DNA from: a bacterium
GTDB lineage: Bacteria; CLD3; SB21
Length of the DNA: 64,000 bases
Direction: 5' to 3'
Assembly (NCBI GenBank): GCA_013360215.1
Contig: JABWCP010000007.1
Coordinates: 92,159 to 156,158 of the forward strand
Shown: positions 8,964 to 18,019 of the stretch, piece after piece
Layout of the letters: each line of letters begins with the position of its first letter
Numbering within the stretch: the first letter of the stretch is position 1
Made by a program: the position numbers and the translations under genes
The notes under the pieces: generated by a model
Told to the model about the DNA's origin: nothing
The model's database searches: none
The model's input: only the letters and a program-made list of their open reading frames with translations

Positions 8964-10472
8964 ATGTTCATGAAACGGATTGTGGCAATTTGGATGTTTC
9001 TCTATAATGGGTTTGGAGTGTGTCAAGATAAGCCATTTGTTTTTCGTCCGCCGAACACGACAGGGATTGTTGTCAAGGCGGATATTTTATTTAGTCAGGC
9101 GGACGGCAAGGAGCTTTTTTTTGATCTCTATCAGCCGCGGGAGTCACGGAATAGGCCGATTCTGATCTTCCTCAACATGGTAGGCGGCCCGCAACGAACA
9201 TGGGGAATCTACAAAGGATGGGGAATAGCCGCGGCCGCGGACGGGTTGGCGGCAATCAACTTTGACACCCGTTCCGATCGTGCGGAGGAGGTTTTTGACT
9301 CCCTGATCGAATATTTGAGAAAGAACGGACAATCGCTCGGAGTAGATCCCGATCGGATTGCTGTGTACGCAGCTTCAGCTAATATGAATCGAGGGATGAG
9401 ACTAATGATGGATTCGGCTCGCACATATCTGAAGGCGGGTTTGGCTTTTTACGGGAATTCTGAAATTAACTCCTTTCGTATGGATCTGCCTATACTGGTG
9501 ATTCGATCAGGTTTAGACAATGTTTTGACGAATTCCGCAGTTGACTTTCTGTTTAAAAAAGCCATTCACGCAAATGCTCCCTGGAGTCTGATCAACTACT
9601 CAGGCGGACACCATGGGTTTGAAGTGGAGGATCCGAACGATTACTCTGTTTACTTGATTCGAACAGTTCTTCAATTTGCAAAAAATCATTTGGAAAATCC
9701 AAAACTTCATGAATCGGGTCTCGGTGAACTTGTAACTCCACTTGCTAAACTTCTTAGAGCAGCGTCAGATTCTGTGCGAGCTACACCGCAAAAGGGGGCG
9801 GCGTGGCAAAAGTTGGCAGTTTATCAAGTTCGTTCCGGTCAATACGCGGAGTGTTTGGCGTCGTACCGAGAGGCCATTCGCCTGGGATCCTCAAATTACG
9901 GTGATATGGGACTCAAAGCTCTGGAAGCGGCGGCCATGGCGGGAAACACTGAGGAAGCGATTCTGTGGACGAGTCGCCTTCAGGAAGTGGGCTGGATTGC
10001 AAACTGGAATATCCTCGAAATTCCGCAATACTCTTCCCTGCAAAAGAATTCAGACTACGTGGCTGCCTATGATAAACTTCGGCAAAGATCAAATCGATTT
10101 TTATTGCTTCATGTTTTTTCAGAATTCGGTGTCGATTCAGCGCGGGTCGTCTTGGCCCGAGATATATCGCTTTATCCGAAGATCGCTCCCTATTCGGAAT
10201 TTTCATTGAACTGGATAGGATACCAGCTTTTGAATCGTCAAAAAACAAAAGAAGCGCTCGACGTTTTCAACTGGATGCTGCGGGAGTATTCTCCATCTCT
10301 TTACGGCATGGATGGTCTTGCCGATACGTATGAGGCAATGCAGGATCGAAAGAATTCCGAATTATGGACCAAGAAATGTCTGGACGCGCTGAAATCAAGT
10401 AACCTTTCGGAATCGGCCATCAATGGTTTTCGCAAGAGTGCGGAAGATCGCTTACAGAGATTAAAAAAGTGA
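8964..10472 (+). CDS. Exported alpha/beta-hydrolase-fold protein with C-terminal TPR-like region
   Basis: About 502 aa. The ATG at 8964 is preceded by AAAGGA; an ATG at 8949 lacks a site. A signal peptide (MKRIVAIWMFLYNGFGVCQ) precedes a dienelactone-hydrolase-like domain: strand RPILIFLNM, elbow YAASANMN, acid region IRSGLDNVL, and His in YSGGHHGFEV. The elbow is AASAN rather than G-x-S-x-G, so activity is uncertain. From about residue 255 there are tetratricopeptide-like helices (KGAAWQKLAVYQVRSGQYAECLASYREAIRLGS). The gene overlaps the next by 4 nt if the GTG at 10469 is used, so the two are coupled. Substrate unknown. Confidence 0.75.
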   Translation: MFMKRIVAIWMFLYNGFGVCQDKPFVFRPPNTTGIVVKADILFSQADGKELFFDLYQPRESRNRPILIFLNMVGGPQRTWGIYKGWGIAAAADGLAAINFDTRSDRAEEVFDSLIEYLRKNGQSLGVDPDRIAVYAASANMNRGMRLMMDSARTYLKAGLAFYGNSEINSFRMDLPILVIRSGLDNVLTNSAVDFLFKKAIHANAPWSLINYSGGHHGFEVEDPNDYSVYLIRTVLQFAKNHLENPKLHESGLGELVTPLAKLLRAASDSVRATPQKGAAWQKLAVYQVRSGQYAECLASYREAIRLGSSNYGDMGLKALEAAAMAGNTEEAILWTSRLQEVGWIANWNILEIPQYSSLQKNSDYVAAYDKLRQRSNRFLLLHVFSEFGVDSARVVLARDISLYPKIAPYSEFSLNWIGYQLLNRQKTKEALDVFNWMLREYSPSLYGMDGLADTYEAMQDRKNSELWTKKCLDALKSSNLSESAINGFRKSAEDRLQRLKK

Positions 10473-11299
10473 AACGAAATATGAAAAAAAGTTATAAATA
10501 TGTTTGCCTGATGCTGTTTGTTGCCTTGCAGTCTTGCGAGACTGATCCCAATCGAGTATTGAGCAAGCTCGGAATTCCTACCCCTCGGCTCATTAGGATT
10601 CAGGGAGGAAAATATGAAATGGGGTCGGACAGCCTTGCCGAAGCTTCACCCGTACATCGTGCAGCTGTGAATGAATTCTGGATGGGGGAGACGGAAGTGA
10701 CGGTTGAGCAATTTCAGGCCTTCGTAGCGGAGACGGGATATATCACAGAACCCGAAACCCTTGGCGGCGGTTGGATTCGCGATTCAGCCGGCTTTACGAA
10801 GAAATCTGACGCGTCGTGGAAAAATCCTTACTTTGCGCTGGTCAATGCTCAGCCGGTTGTTTTCGTCACCCGCCGGGATGCGGAGGCCTATTGTATTTGG
10901 TTGAGCCGGCGATCCGGATTAGCGATCCATTTGCCCTCGGAGGTTAAATGGGAATATGCGTGTCGTGGAGGGCAGAGGATAGAGTTTGTCAATGGTTGGA
11001 CGGCAGAAAATAGCGGGATGCGAATTCATGACGTGGCTCAGAAAGCGCCCAATCATTTCGGGTTGTATGATATTCAGGGCAATGTTTGGGAATGGACAGC
11101 CGATGATTATGCCAATTACACGAAGGAGAGTGTGGCCGATTCCGCCCGGCGAAATGATGGCTCGCGCGGCGCTGTGATGCGAGGCGGGAGTTATGCGTTT
11201 CCGGTATCATTCGCATCCGTTTTTTTCAGGCAGCCTGGCCACGGCGCAATTGCACGAGCTCAAGACCTTGGCTTTCGGGTCGTTATTTCTCCTGAGTGA
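10469..11299 (+). CDS. FGE/SUMF1-like (C-type lectin fold) lipoprotein
   Basis: 276 aa from a GTG overlapping the previous stop; an ATG at 10481 is equally possible. The lipoprotein signal ends VALQSC. The rest is the sulfatase-modifying factor fold: IRIQGGKYEMGSD, FWMGETEVTVEQFQAFV, LPSEVKWEYACRGG, LYDIQGNVWEWTADDY and GFRVV at the end. In true formylglycine-generating enzymes the segment after RGGS carries the catalytic cysteines; here it reads MRGGSYAFPVSFASVFFRQ with no Cys. This is therefore a fold homologue (SUMF1/EgtB/PvdO type) without the copper-cysteine site. It is coupled to the hydrolase gene upstream and may bind or modify its partner or substrate. Confidence 0.82.
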   Translation: MKRNMKKSYKYVCLMLFVALQSCETDPNRVLSKLGIPTPRLIRIQGGKYEMGSDSLAEASPVHRAAVNEFWMGETEVTVEQFQAFVAETGYITEPETLGGGWIRDSAGFTKKSDASWKNPYFALVNAQPVVFVTRRDAEAYCIWLSRRSGLAIHLPSEVKWEYACRGGQRIEFVNGWTAENSGMRIHDVAQKAPNHFGLYDIQGNVWEWTADDYANYTKESVADSARRNDGSRGAVMRGGSYAFPVSFASVFFRQPGHGAIARAQDLGFRVVISPE

Positions 11300-11703
11300 A
11301 TTTCCAAAAAAAACACTATGAGTTTTATAGCGCGTGATTGTATAAAACAGCCCGAATGCGGGTAACATTAGCTCGAAAAGCAATCAACTCGTAGTTAACC
11401 TTGATATAGGTATACATAAGAATGTAATTATCGATCATAACAAACCGATCTGCAGCAACTACGCCGTAGAAGTGTTTACGCTTTCAAATTCTGTGAGATG
11501 ATGCGCGCGGCGCCGTGGCGCACGTAGCCCACGCAAAGCGCCAAAGGCGCTGCGGAGGCCGACAGCCCGAAGCCAGCCCGACCCGACACGCCACAGGCGT
11601 GACGGGGCACGCCCAAGTGATCGGTCGTCGTATCGGTGTGTTTTTAGTAGAAATTCTCGTGCTATCGTATTAGATTGCGCCGCATTTGTAAAACAGCGGT
11701 GTC
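11300..11703. other. Intergenic region with GC-rich dispersed repeat
   Basis: A 404-bp spacer with no convincing gene. The first 230 bp are unremarkable. The last part holds a GC-rich repeat (11538-11613) that occurs again near 28.7 kb. The radA promoter should lie in the final 80 bp. Confidence 0.6.
11538..11613. repeat. Dispersed GC-rich palindromic repeat, copy 1
   Basis: A 76-bp segment that aligns with 28695-28771 at roughly 90% identity with one gap. It contains two short hairpins, GCGCC-AAA-GGCGC and CACGCC-ACA-GGCGTG, like REP or BIME elements. It is intergenic in both places. Neither copy is next to a transposase. Confidence 0.85.
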
Positions 11704-13122
11704 ATGGCTAAAACCAAATCTTATTTTGTCTGCCAATCGTGCGGCTACAAGTCCAGCAAATCGCTCGGACGCTGTCCGGAGTGTATGACGTGGAATTCGA
11801 TGGTCGAAGAACAATCGGCTACGGAATCGTCCTCGGCACGCACGCCGGATAATATACTCAAGCAGTTCGGCGCGGTGGACGCTTCGACGTATGCGGATTT
11901 TTCGGAAACGCCGCAAACGCTGGATCGCATCGAAGTGCGACCGGATCACCGCTTAGTTTCCGGTATCACCGAACTGGACCGCGTGCTGGGCGGCGGTATC
12001 GTCAAAGGGTCGCTTGTTTTGGTCGGTGGCGAACCGGGTATCGGCAAGTCCACGTTGCTTTTGCAGATGGCGGCCTATCAACGCGCCAAAACGCTGTACG
12101 TCTCCGGCGAAGAATCCGTGCAGCAAATCAAATCGCGTGCCGAACGCATCCAGGCTCCGCACGGCGGCATGCTGGTCGTCGCGGAAACCAATCTTCATAA
12201 AATCCTGCAGCATATTTTGCAAACCAAACCGCAGGTCGTCGTGATTGACTCCATCCAGACGCTGTACCGCGATGAAATGGAAAGCGCACCGGGCAGTGTC
12301 GGGCAAGTGCGCGAATGTACGGCCATCCTGATGCATCTAGCCAAAACGCACGGCATTTCGATATTCCTCGTCGGCCACGTGACCAAAGACGGTATGATCG
12401 CCGGCCCTAAAGTTTTGGAACATATCGTAGATACCGTGTTGCAGTTTGAAGGCGATACCAATCATCTTTTTCGCATTTTGCGCGCCGTAAAAAATCGTTT
12501 TGGTTCAACCAACGAAATCGGAATTTTTGAAATGCGGCAGGAAGGTTTGGCCGAAGTAGCCAACCCATCGGAATTATTTTTATCGGAACGCTACCTCCAT
12601 CATTCCGGTTCCGTCGTAACGCCGGTCGTCGAAGGTTCGCGCGTGCTTTTGGTCGAAGTGCAGGCGCTGGCCAGCGTGACCAACTACGGCATGCCGCAGC
12701 GCACGACATCGGGCTTTGATCTACGCCGCCTGCAACTGCTGATTGCCGTTCTCGAAAAGCGCGCACGTATACCGCTCGGGCAATACGATGTTTTTTTGAA
12801 TATCGCGGGCGGATTAAAAACGGATGAACCGGCGATCGACCTTGCTGTGGCCCTGGCCGTCGCATCAAGCCACCGCGACTTCGTCGTGGATCCGTATACG
12901 GCGGTCATCGGTGAAATCGGACTCGGCGGCGAAGTACGCGCCGTCAGTTTTGCCGAACGACGGGTGCGGGAAGCGCTCAAACTGGGATTTGAAACCGTGA
13001 TCCTGCCAAAAAGTAATATGAAAGACGTGAGTTTTGTAAGCGGCGTCAATCTGATCGGCATTCGCCGCATCGAAGAAGTTTTAGACGCGGTCACCGCACA
13101 TACCGGACGCACGGAGTCCTGA
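11704..13122 (+). CDS. radA: DNA repair protein RadA/Sms
   Basis: 472 aa, normal length. The N-terminal zinc finger has Cys10, 13, 24 and 27 (CQSCGYKSSKSLGRCPEC). The RecA-like ATPase has Walker A GEPGIGKS at 109-116, TLYVSGEES and VVIDSIQTLY (Walker B). The RadA signature KNRFG follows, then the C-terminal Lon-protease-like domain (LNIAGGLKTDEPAIDLAVALAVASS). RadA is a DnaB-like helicase that drives branch migration in homologous recombination. It begins a same-strand run with the 115-aa gene, yebC, a DUF4416 gene and an ABC ATPase. Confidence 0.96.
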   Translation: MAKTKSYFVCQSCGYKSSKSLGRCPECMTWNSMVEEQSATESSSARTPDNILKQFGAVDASTYADFSETPQTLDRIEVRPDHRLVSGITELDRVLGGGIVKGSLVLVGGEPGIGKSTLLLQMAAYQRAKTLYVSGEESVQQIKSRAERIQAPHGGMLVVAETNLHKILQHILQTKPQVVVIDSIQTLYRDEMESAPGSVGQVRECTAILMHLAKTHGISIFLVGHVTKDGMIAGPKVLEHIVDTVLQFEGDTNHLFRILRAVKNRFGSTNEIGIFEMRQEGLAEVANPSELFLSERYLHHSGSVVTPVVEGSRVLLVEVQALASVTNYGMPQRTTSGFDLRRLQLLIAVLEKRARIPLGQYDVFLNIAGGLKTDEPAIDLAVALAVASSHRDFVVDPYTAVIGEIGLGGEVRAVSFAERRVREALKLGFETVILPKSNMKDVSFVSGVNLIGIRRIEEVLDAVTAHTGRTES

Positions 13123-13123
13123 G

Positions 13124-13471
13124 ATGTATCTGCGGGATTGGATCATCGCTTTGCATGAAAAAAAACGATTTCCGGCGCATCTTTGTTTGGATACCGGATG
13201 CACGCTGGTCATCGAAAAAATCAAACCGCTGGTGATCGTGCTGAATGCGCTGGTGGATAATCTGCGTTCGGTGAGCACACAGGAAATACACATTGATCTG
13301 GATGCGCATCAAAAGAAGGATCAACTCGTATTGATCGTACATACTGATCGGGAAACCAAACCGGTTGTGAAGACAATGATCACCGATGCCATGCATGAAA
13401 TCGGCGCCGAGTTTTATGAAGAATTCATGCCGAAGCAATATTTGAAGTATCAATTGACATTTTCACGATAA
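13124..13471 (+). CDS. Conserved-looking small protein, unknown
   Basis: 115 aa, starting 1 nt after the radA stop, so it is translationally coupled. I do not recognise the family. The middle, PLVIVLNALVDNLRSVSTQE followed by IHIDLDAHQKKDQLVLIV, has the look of a shortened GHKL-type ATP-binding fold (helix with N-box, then two strands), but there is no glycine-rich lid, so this is only a resemblance. No signal peptide or membrane segment. yebC begins 17 nt downstream. Its place between radA and yebC suggests a cytoplasmic role. Confidence 0.7.
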   Translation: MYLRDWIIALHEKKRFPAHLCLDTGCTLVIEKIKPLVIVLNALVDNLRSVSTQEIHIDLDAHQKKDQLVLIVHTDRETKPVVKTMITDAMHEIGAEFYEEFMPKQYLKYQLTFSR

Positions 13472-13487
13472 ATAAAGGACGAAGACC

Positions 13488-14195
13488 ATGGGTCGTATTT
13501 TTGAAAAACGTAAATACAAAATGTTTGCCCGTTTTGACCGGATGGCAAAAACGTTTACCCGTATCGGTAAAGAAGTGGCCATTGCCGTCAAACAAGGCGG
13601 CCCCGATCCCAATACCAATCCCCGTTTGCGCGCCGCTATCGCCAATGCCAAAGCCGCCAATATGCCCAAAGACCGCGTGGATGCCGCGATCAAACGCGCT
13701 TCATCCAAAGATGAGAAAGAATTGCAGGAAATCATCTATGAAGGATACGGCCCGCACGGTATCGGCATGATCGTCGAATGCGCCACGGATAATCCCACGC
13801 GTACGGTGGCTAATATTCGCATGTACTTTACCAAACACGGCGGCACGCTCGGTTCCTCCGGTTCGGTTGCGTTTCTTTTCGAACGTAAAGGCGTTTTTAA
13901 AATCGGTAAAGAAGGCGTGGACTCCGACGAACTGGAACTGGAAATGATAGACTACGGTGCGGAAGACTTTGCCGTGGATGATGAAGATATCTATATCTAT
14001 ACGTCTTTTGGCGACTTTGTCAAAATGCAAAAAGCGCTCGAAGAGAAAAAACTCAACGTCAAATCGGCGGAATTGCAGTATATTCCATCCACGCAAACGG
14101 ATGTCAACGAAAAACAAGAAGAAGACGTCATCAAATTAGTCGAAGCCATCGAAGAAGATGACGATGTACAAAATGTTTTTCACGCCATGAAATAA
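13488..14195 (+). CDS. yebC: YebC/PmpR (TACO1) family protein
   Basis: 235 aa, normal length. It starts MGRIFEKRKYKMFARFDRM, the variant N-terminus of FCB bacteria, followed by RIGKEVAIAVKQGGPDPNTNPRLRAAIANAKAANMPKD (quoted in part, residues about 25-62). It carries the family segment YEGYGPHGIGMIVE and GSVAFLFERKGVF. AAAGGA lies 9 nt upstream of the ATG. YebC proteins bind the ribosome and relieve stalling at difficult sequences such as proline runs; some were described as transcription regulators. It sits between a radA-coupled gene and a DUF4416 gene in one operon-like run. Confidence 0.95.
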   Translation: MGRIFEKRKYKMFARFDRMAKTFTRIGKEVAIAVKQGGPDPNTNPRLRAAIANAKAANMPKDRVDAAIKRASSKDEKELQEIIYEGYGPHGIGMIVECATDNPTRTVANIRMYFTKHGGTLGSSGSVAFLFERKGVFKIGKEGVDSDELELEMIDYGAEDFAVDDEDIYIYTSFGDFVKMQKALEEKKLNVKSAELQYIPSTQTDVNEKQEEDVIKLVEAIEEDDDVQNVFHAMK

Positions 14196-14219
14196 TCGCA
14201 CGGAACGGGTTTTAAAAAA

Positions 14220-14765
14220 ATGGGCGCGATCCTCAAACAAGAACCGGTCAAACTGATCTGCGGATTATTTTGGAATCCGGAGGTCAACCCGGAAACGATC
14301 TACCGCGTGATCGAAGCGGAGTGGGGTCCTATGGATGCGCGTTCGCCGGTTTTTGATTTTGATTTTACGGCGTACTATCAAGACGAGATGGGCGCGGTGA
14401 TCCAAAAACAGTACGTGTCCTTCGAAAAACTGGTGGATATCCAAGCTATAACAGATTACAAAATTCGCTCCAATGCGCTTGAAGATCAGCACTTTACCCG
14501 GGACGGAAAACGTGCGGCCAATATAGATCCCGGCTATATCGCCGATGCCAAACTCGTCATGGCGACAACTAAAAATCTGCCGCACCGCGTGTATATCGGA
14601 AAAAATATTTATTCCGATCTGCAGATGATGTATAAAAAACCGACTTTTTTTCCGATCAGTTGGACTTTTGCCGACGTCAAACAACCGGCGTTGATCGAAT
14701 TTTTTAATCACGTGCGCGAAACGTATATCCGGCAAATCAAAACCCTACGCCAAAACGAAGTATGA
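14220..14765 (+). CDS. DUF4416 family protein
   Basis: 181 aa. It matches the DUF4416 pattern from memory: PVKLICGLFW at the start, an FDFTAYYQDEMG motif, a long ITDYKIRSNALEDQ segment, then RAANIDPGYI and ATTKNLPHRVYIGKNIYSDL, ending with a FFNHVRETY helix. The function of this family is not known to me. It has no signal peptide. Its stop overlaps the start of the ABC ATPase gene by 4 nt (ATGA), so the two are coupled. Confidence 0.85.
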   Translation: MGAILKQEPVKLICGLFWNPEVNPETIYRVIEAEWGPMDARSPVFDFDFTAYYQDEMGAVIQKQYVSFEKLVDIQAITDYKIRSNALEDQHFTRDGKRAANIDPGYIADAKLVMATTKNLPHRVYIGKNIYSDLQMMYKKPTFFPISWTFADVKQPALIEFFNHVRETYIRQIKTLRQNEV

Positions 14766-15655
14766 GCCTCGCCCTGCATCATGTCGTCAAATCCTACGCT
14801 GACACAACGGCGGTCAAAGGATTGTCTTTCGAAGTGGAGCGCGGTGAAATATTTGGCCTGATCGGGCCCAATGGCGCGGGTAAAACCACGACCATGCGTA
14901 TGATCATCGGCATGATCAAACCCGACGAAGGCCGGATCACATGGCTCGGCGAACCTTTGCAGGCGTCGTTTAATGATCGCATCGGATATATGCCGGAAGA
15001 GCGCGGGCTCTATCGCCGCAGCCGCGTGCTGGATACGATCGTTTTTTTTGCCAAACTCAAAGGTCTGTCTAAAAAAACAGCGTTGGCCGAAGCGCATCGC
15101 TGGCTTGAAAAAACGGAACTCTCCGCGTATGCCACGCATCGTCTCGAGGCACTCTCCAAAGGCATGCAACAAAAAATACAGTTTATCTGTACCGTGCTTC
15201 ACAAACCGGAACTTGTGATCTTAGATGAACCGTTTTCCGGACTCGATCCCGTCAATCAAAATCTCATGCGTGCATGGATACGCGAACTGGCGGATGCCGG
15301 TATGACCGTGATTTTTTCAGCGCACCAGATGACGCATGTCGAAAAACTCTGTCGTCGTATCTGTATGATGCATCACGGCGTACCTGTACTTCATGACACG
15401 ATCGCAGCGATACGACGTCAGCACGATGACGGACGCATACGCCTGACCGGTTCCGCAGAAGCCCTGCGCGAAGTGCTGAACACGATGGCATGGTCATCCC
15501 TGCACATTTCGGATCAGATATTGGACGGCATTCCGCCGGCCCCCATGTCATTTAATCAGATATTACAACGTATTGCAACACTCGACGGCATCGAAGGTAT
15601 CGAACGCGTTCATCCTACGTTGGAAGATATTTTTTTGAAAGTGACGAAGAACTAG
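14762..15655 (+). CDS. ABC transporter ATP-binding protein (NatA/DUF4162 type)
   Basis: 297 aa. Walker A GPNGAGKTT (about 35-43), signature LSKGMQQK in place of LSGGQ, and Walker B LVILDEPFSGLDP are present, followed by the H-loop region VIFSAHQMTHVEKL. The C-terminal 80 residues fit the DUF4162 extension of ABC-2 exporters such as NatA. Such ATPases normally precede an ABC-2 permease gene, but the next 250 bp contain no permease, only short open frames. The partner is encoded elsewhere or has been lost. Translation is coupled to the DUF4416 gene. Confidence 0.92.
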   Translation: MSLALHHVVKSYADTTAVKGLSFEVERGEIFGLIGPNGAGKTTTMRMIIGMIKPDEGRITWLGEPLQASFNDRIGYMPEERGLYRRSRVLDTIVFFAKLKGLSKKTALAEAHRWLEKTELSAYATHRLEALSKGMQQKIQFICTVLHKPELVILDEPFSGLDPVNQNLMRAWIRELADAGMTVIFSAHQMTHVEKLCRRICMMHHGVPVLHDTIAAIRRQHDDGRIRLTGSAEALREVLNTMAWSSLHISDQILDGIPPAPMSFNQILQRIATLDGIEGIERVHPTLEDIFLKVTKN

Positions 15656-15904
15656 AGCGATGGGAGGCTACATCGGAAGGCATCTGCCTTTGATTTACAG
15701 AATTTCATTGTTTGACATAAAAAATTTGCTGCGTAGCCGGGTTAATAATTACACGAATGAGCAGATTGATAACCAAGATAAAAATATAAACTTTCCCTTG
15801 GGTACACACACTCTCTTAGCAGCTAGATTCCTCTCGCTATGAAAAAAGTATGTATAGTGATCACAGTCTCAAGTTATTTGATTTCTCCCAAACCCTTTAC
15901 TGTG

Positions 15905-16315
15905 TTATAATGTCGGCTTTCGGTAAATCGTGAGCGCGTGTGTCACGCCGCCGTCGCATGCACCCATGTGAACATGACCGGCTAACGTGTCAGGGTGAGT
16001 GAGCGTCATGTCAATATCCGGTGAACAATAGGAACCATGCGCATGCCCGGTAAACTGATCACCGTCCATCGTACCTTCGATCGTACCGCTGTCGCCGCCG
16101 CCGTCACTAAACTGATCAATCACTCGAAAATAGCCCGATACGTTTTCAGCATCTTGTTCAAGCTTCATCTCAATGTATGAATCGCCTTCGCCGGTAAATA
16201 CGGTTCCCTCCCATTCACCGGCAATACTTTCGTATGAACTGTCGTCCGAGCAGGATTTGAGCATTCCTAATCCCAGAGCTACGATGATGGTTATCTTCAT
16301 TGATCTGAGCAGCAT
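15905..16315 (-). CDS. Small lipoprotein, unknown
   Basis: 136 aa from the ATG at 16315, which has TGAGG 5 nt upstream. The lipoprotein signal ends GLGMLKSC. The mature part is glycine- and aspartate-rich with beta character (IAGEWEGTVFTG, IEGTMDGDQFTGHAHG), like small lipocalin-like or 'GEWxG' envelope proteins that assess extractable compounds, but I cannot name a family. It is a single gene, convergent with the ABC ATPase gene upstream on the map and followed by no clear terminator. Confidence 0.65.
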   Translation of the reverse strand: MLLRSMKITIIVALGLGMLKSCSDDSSYESIAGEWEGTVFTGEGDSYIEMKLEQDAENVSGYFRVIDQFSDGGGDSGTIEGTMDGDQFTGHAHGSYCSPDIDMTLTHPDTLAGHVHMGACDGGVTHALTIYRKPTL

Positions 16316-16518
16316 AAAAGCCTCACAACGTGATTTGAGCCGTAGCATGATTGCTAGTGCTGGCCTGATTAAAATACGAAATCGGCGCTATTTGCGGCAT
16401 GAGCAGTGTCACTATAGATTTGCTACACGAGGGACTGAAGAAGATGGATATAAAATAAGCGACACGTACAAAATGTGCTTTATGTCATGTTGTGGAGGGG
16501 CTTGTGTGTGACGGTAGT

Positions 16519-16548
16519 AAAAAAACTCCCCTTCTTACGAAGGGGAGT
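16519..16548 (-). terminator. Intrinsic terminator of the vor operon
   Basis: On the minus strand a 10-bp stem, ACTCCCCTTC with GAAGGGGAGT around a 4-nt loop, is followed directly by seven T. It lies just past the stop of the fused beta/gamma oxidoreductase gene. Confidence 0.9.
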
Positions 16549-16570
16549 CGTCCTACCATTAACCGGCGTA

Positions 16571-18019
16571 TTACACCACGGGTTCACCGGGCTTGGCTAT
16601 TTCGCCGTGGAATGCCCGGATTCCCCAATCAAAAGCTTCTTCGTTGAGCGGGATCATGGCGCATTTGTCTTTGAGCGCCTGACGAATGGCGGTAAGGAAT
16701 GTATCTTTGGGAAACATCTGAGTCGCCGCCTGGAGTGCGCCGAGCGCGACGATATTTTTGACCATCGCCCGGCCAAGATCCATACCGATCTGAGTAAAAG
16801 GAATGCCATACATACGTACACCGTGATTAAAGTTAGGTGGATTGGGGATCACGGAGCTGTCGTATAAAATAATACCATTGGCAGCAACCTGCGGACCAAA
16901 TTTGAGAAGGCTTGGCGCATTAAATGCGATGAGGACATTGGGATGCGGTGAAGCAGGGGAAAGCACTTCCTCTTCCGCGATGTGTACATCCGCGTAGGAC
17001 GTGCCGCCGCGCGACTCGGGTCCGTAGCTTGGAATATGAGTTGCATCAAAACCTTCATTGATACCGGCGCGGGTGATCAGCATAGCTGCCGTTTGTGCGC
17101 CGTCACCGCCGGACCCTGCGAGCTTCAGCGCGATATCGTGCGGTGCGATGTGGTGCGGGAACGCCGTACAAAAACGTTTTTCCTTTTGCGATGAAGCGTT
17201 GATCTTTTCCATCATCTTGGCTGCATCAAAATTCGGTTCCTCCAGCATAAACCACGGTTCGCGCGGCACGTCTTTTTTTACGCCCAGCGGAAATACAGCC
17301 GTCATTTCTTTTTCTACCCAGGCTTCCGCTTCCGAAGGTGTCATCTTGAGATGCGTGGGGCATTCCGATAAAATCTCGACGAACGCAAATCCGCGGCCTT
17401 CGACCTGAAGCTGCAAAGCTTTTTTGATGGCTTTTTTGGCATGCACGCGCTGTTTGCTGTCGTACAAAGCGACACGTTCGATATAGACAGGCCCGTCCAT
17501 CTGCGCGAGGATTTCTGACATGCGCAGCGGCATACCCATCATCGTATCGCGGCCGTGCGGTGAGGTGGATGTTTTTTGTCCCATCAGCGTGGTGGGCGCC
17601 ATTTGGCCGCCGGTCATACCGTAGATTGCATTATTCACAAAAATCACGGTGATGGGAATGCCCAGTTGCGCGGCCTGCATGATTTCTGCCAAGCCTATGG
17701 ATGCAAGATCGCCGTCACCCTGATAACTGATGACGATCGAATTGGGATTGGCCATCTTATGAGCGATCGCTACCGACGGAGCGCGTCCGTGTGCGGCTTG
17801 GGTATTACCTACATCCAGATAATAATACATAAATACGCTGCATCCGACGGGTGAAATCGCGATGGTACGATCCTGTATACCCAGTTCGTCTATCGTCTCG
17901 GCTAAAAACTTATGTGCCAAGCCGTGGCCACATCCCGGGCAGTAGTGGGTCGAATGACCTTTGAGTCCTTCACCGTGGGCGTGCCGCTCAAAATTTTCAT
18001 AAAATACGCTCGTTTTCAT
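16571..18019 (-). CDS. 2-oxoacid:ferredoxin oxidoreductase, fused beta and gamma subunits (Vor-type)
   Basis: 482 aa. Residues 1-270 are the thiamine-diphosphate beta subunit: HYCPGCGHG near the start, GDGDLASIG for Mg-TPP binding, then NNAIYGMTGGQ. Residues from about 305 are the gamma subunit (LKLAGSGGDGAQTAAMLITRAG, SYGPESRGGTSYADV). In most bacteria and archaea these are separate VorA and VorC chains; here they are one. With the upstream alpha subunit the enzyme would oxidise a 2-oxoacid, probably a branched-chain one, with CoA to acyl-CoA, CO2 and reduced ferredoxin. The start overlaps the alpha gene stop by 4 nt. Substrate assignment is inferred from subunit type and from the CoA-transferase gene upstream. 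Confidence 0.88.
   Translation of the reverse strand: MKTSVFYENFERHAHGEGLKGHSTHYCPGCGHGLAHKFLAETIDELGIQDRTIAISPVGCSVFMYYYLDVGNTQAAHGRAPSVAIAHKMANPNSIVISYQGDGDLASIGLAEIMQAAQLGIPITVIFVNNAIYGMTGGQMAPTTLMGQKTSTSPHGRDTMMGMPLRMSEILAQMDGPVYIERVALYDSKQRVHAKKAIKKALQLQVEGRGFAFVEILSECPTHLKMTPSEAEAWVEKEMTAVFPLGVKKDVPREPWFMLEEPNFDAAKMMEKINASSQKEKRFCTAFPHHIAPHDIALKLAGSGGDGAQTAAMLITRAGINEGFDATHIPSYGPESRGGTSYADVHIAEEEVLSPASPHPNVLIAFNAPSLLKFGPQVAANGIILYDSSVIPNPPNFNHGVRMYGIPFTQIGMDLGRAMVKNIVALGALQAATQMFPKDTFLTAIRQALKDKCAMIPLNEEAFDWGIRAFHGEIAKPGEPVV

Noticed and set aside
15660-15842. 60-codon frame after the ABC ATPase gene
   Set aside because: No hydrophobic pattern of a permease, no ribosome-binding site and AT-rich random look; cannot be called a permease remnant.
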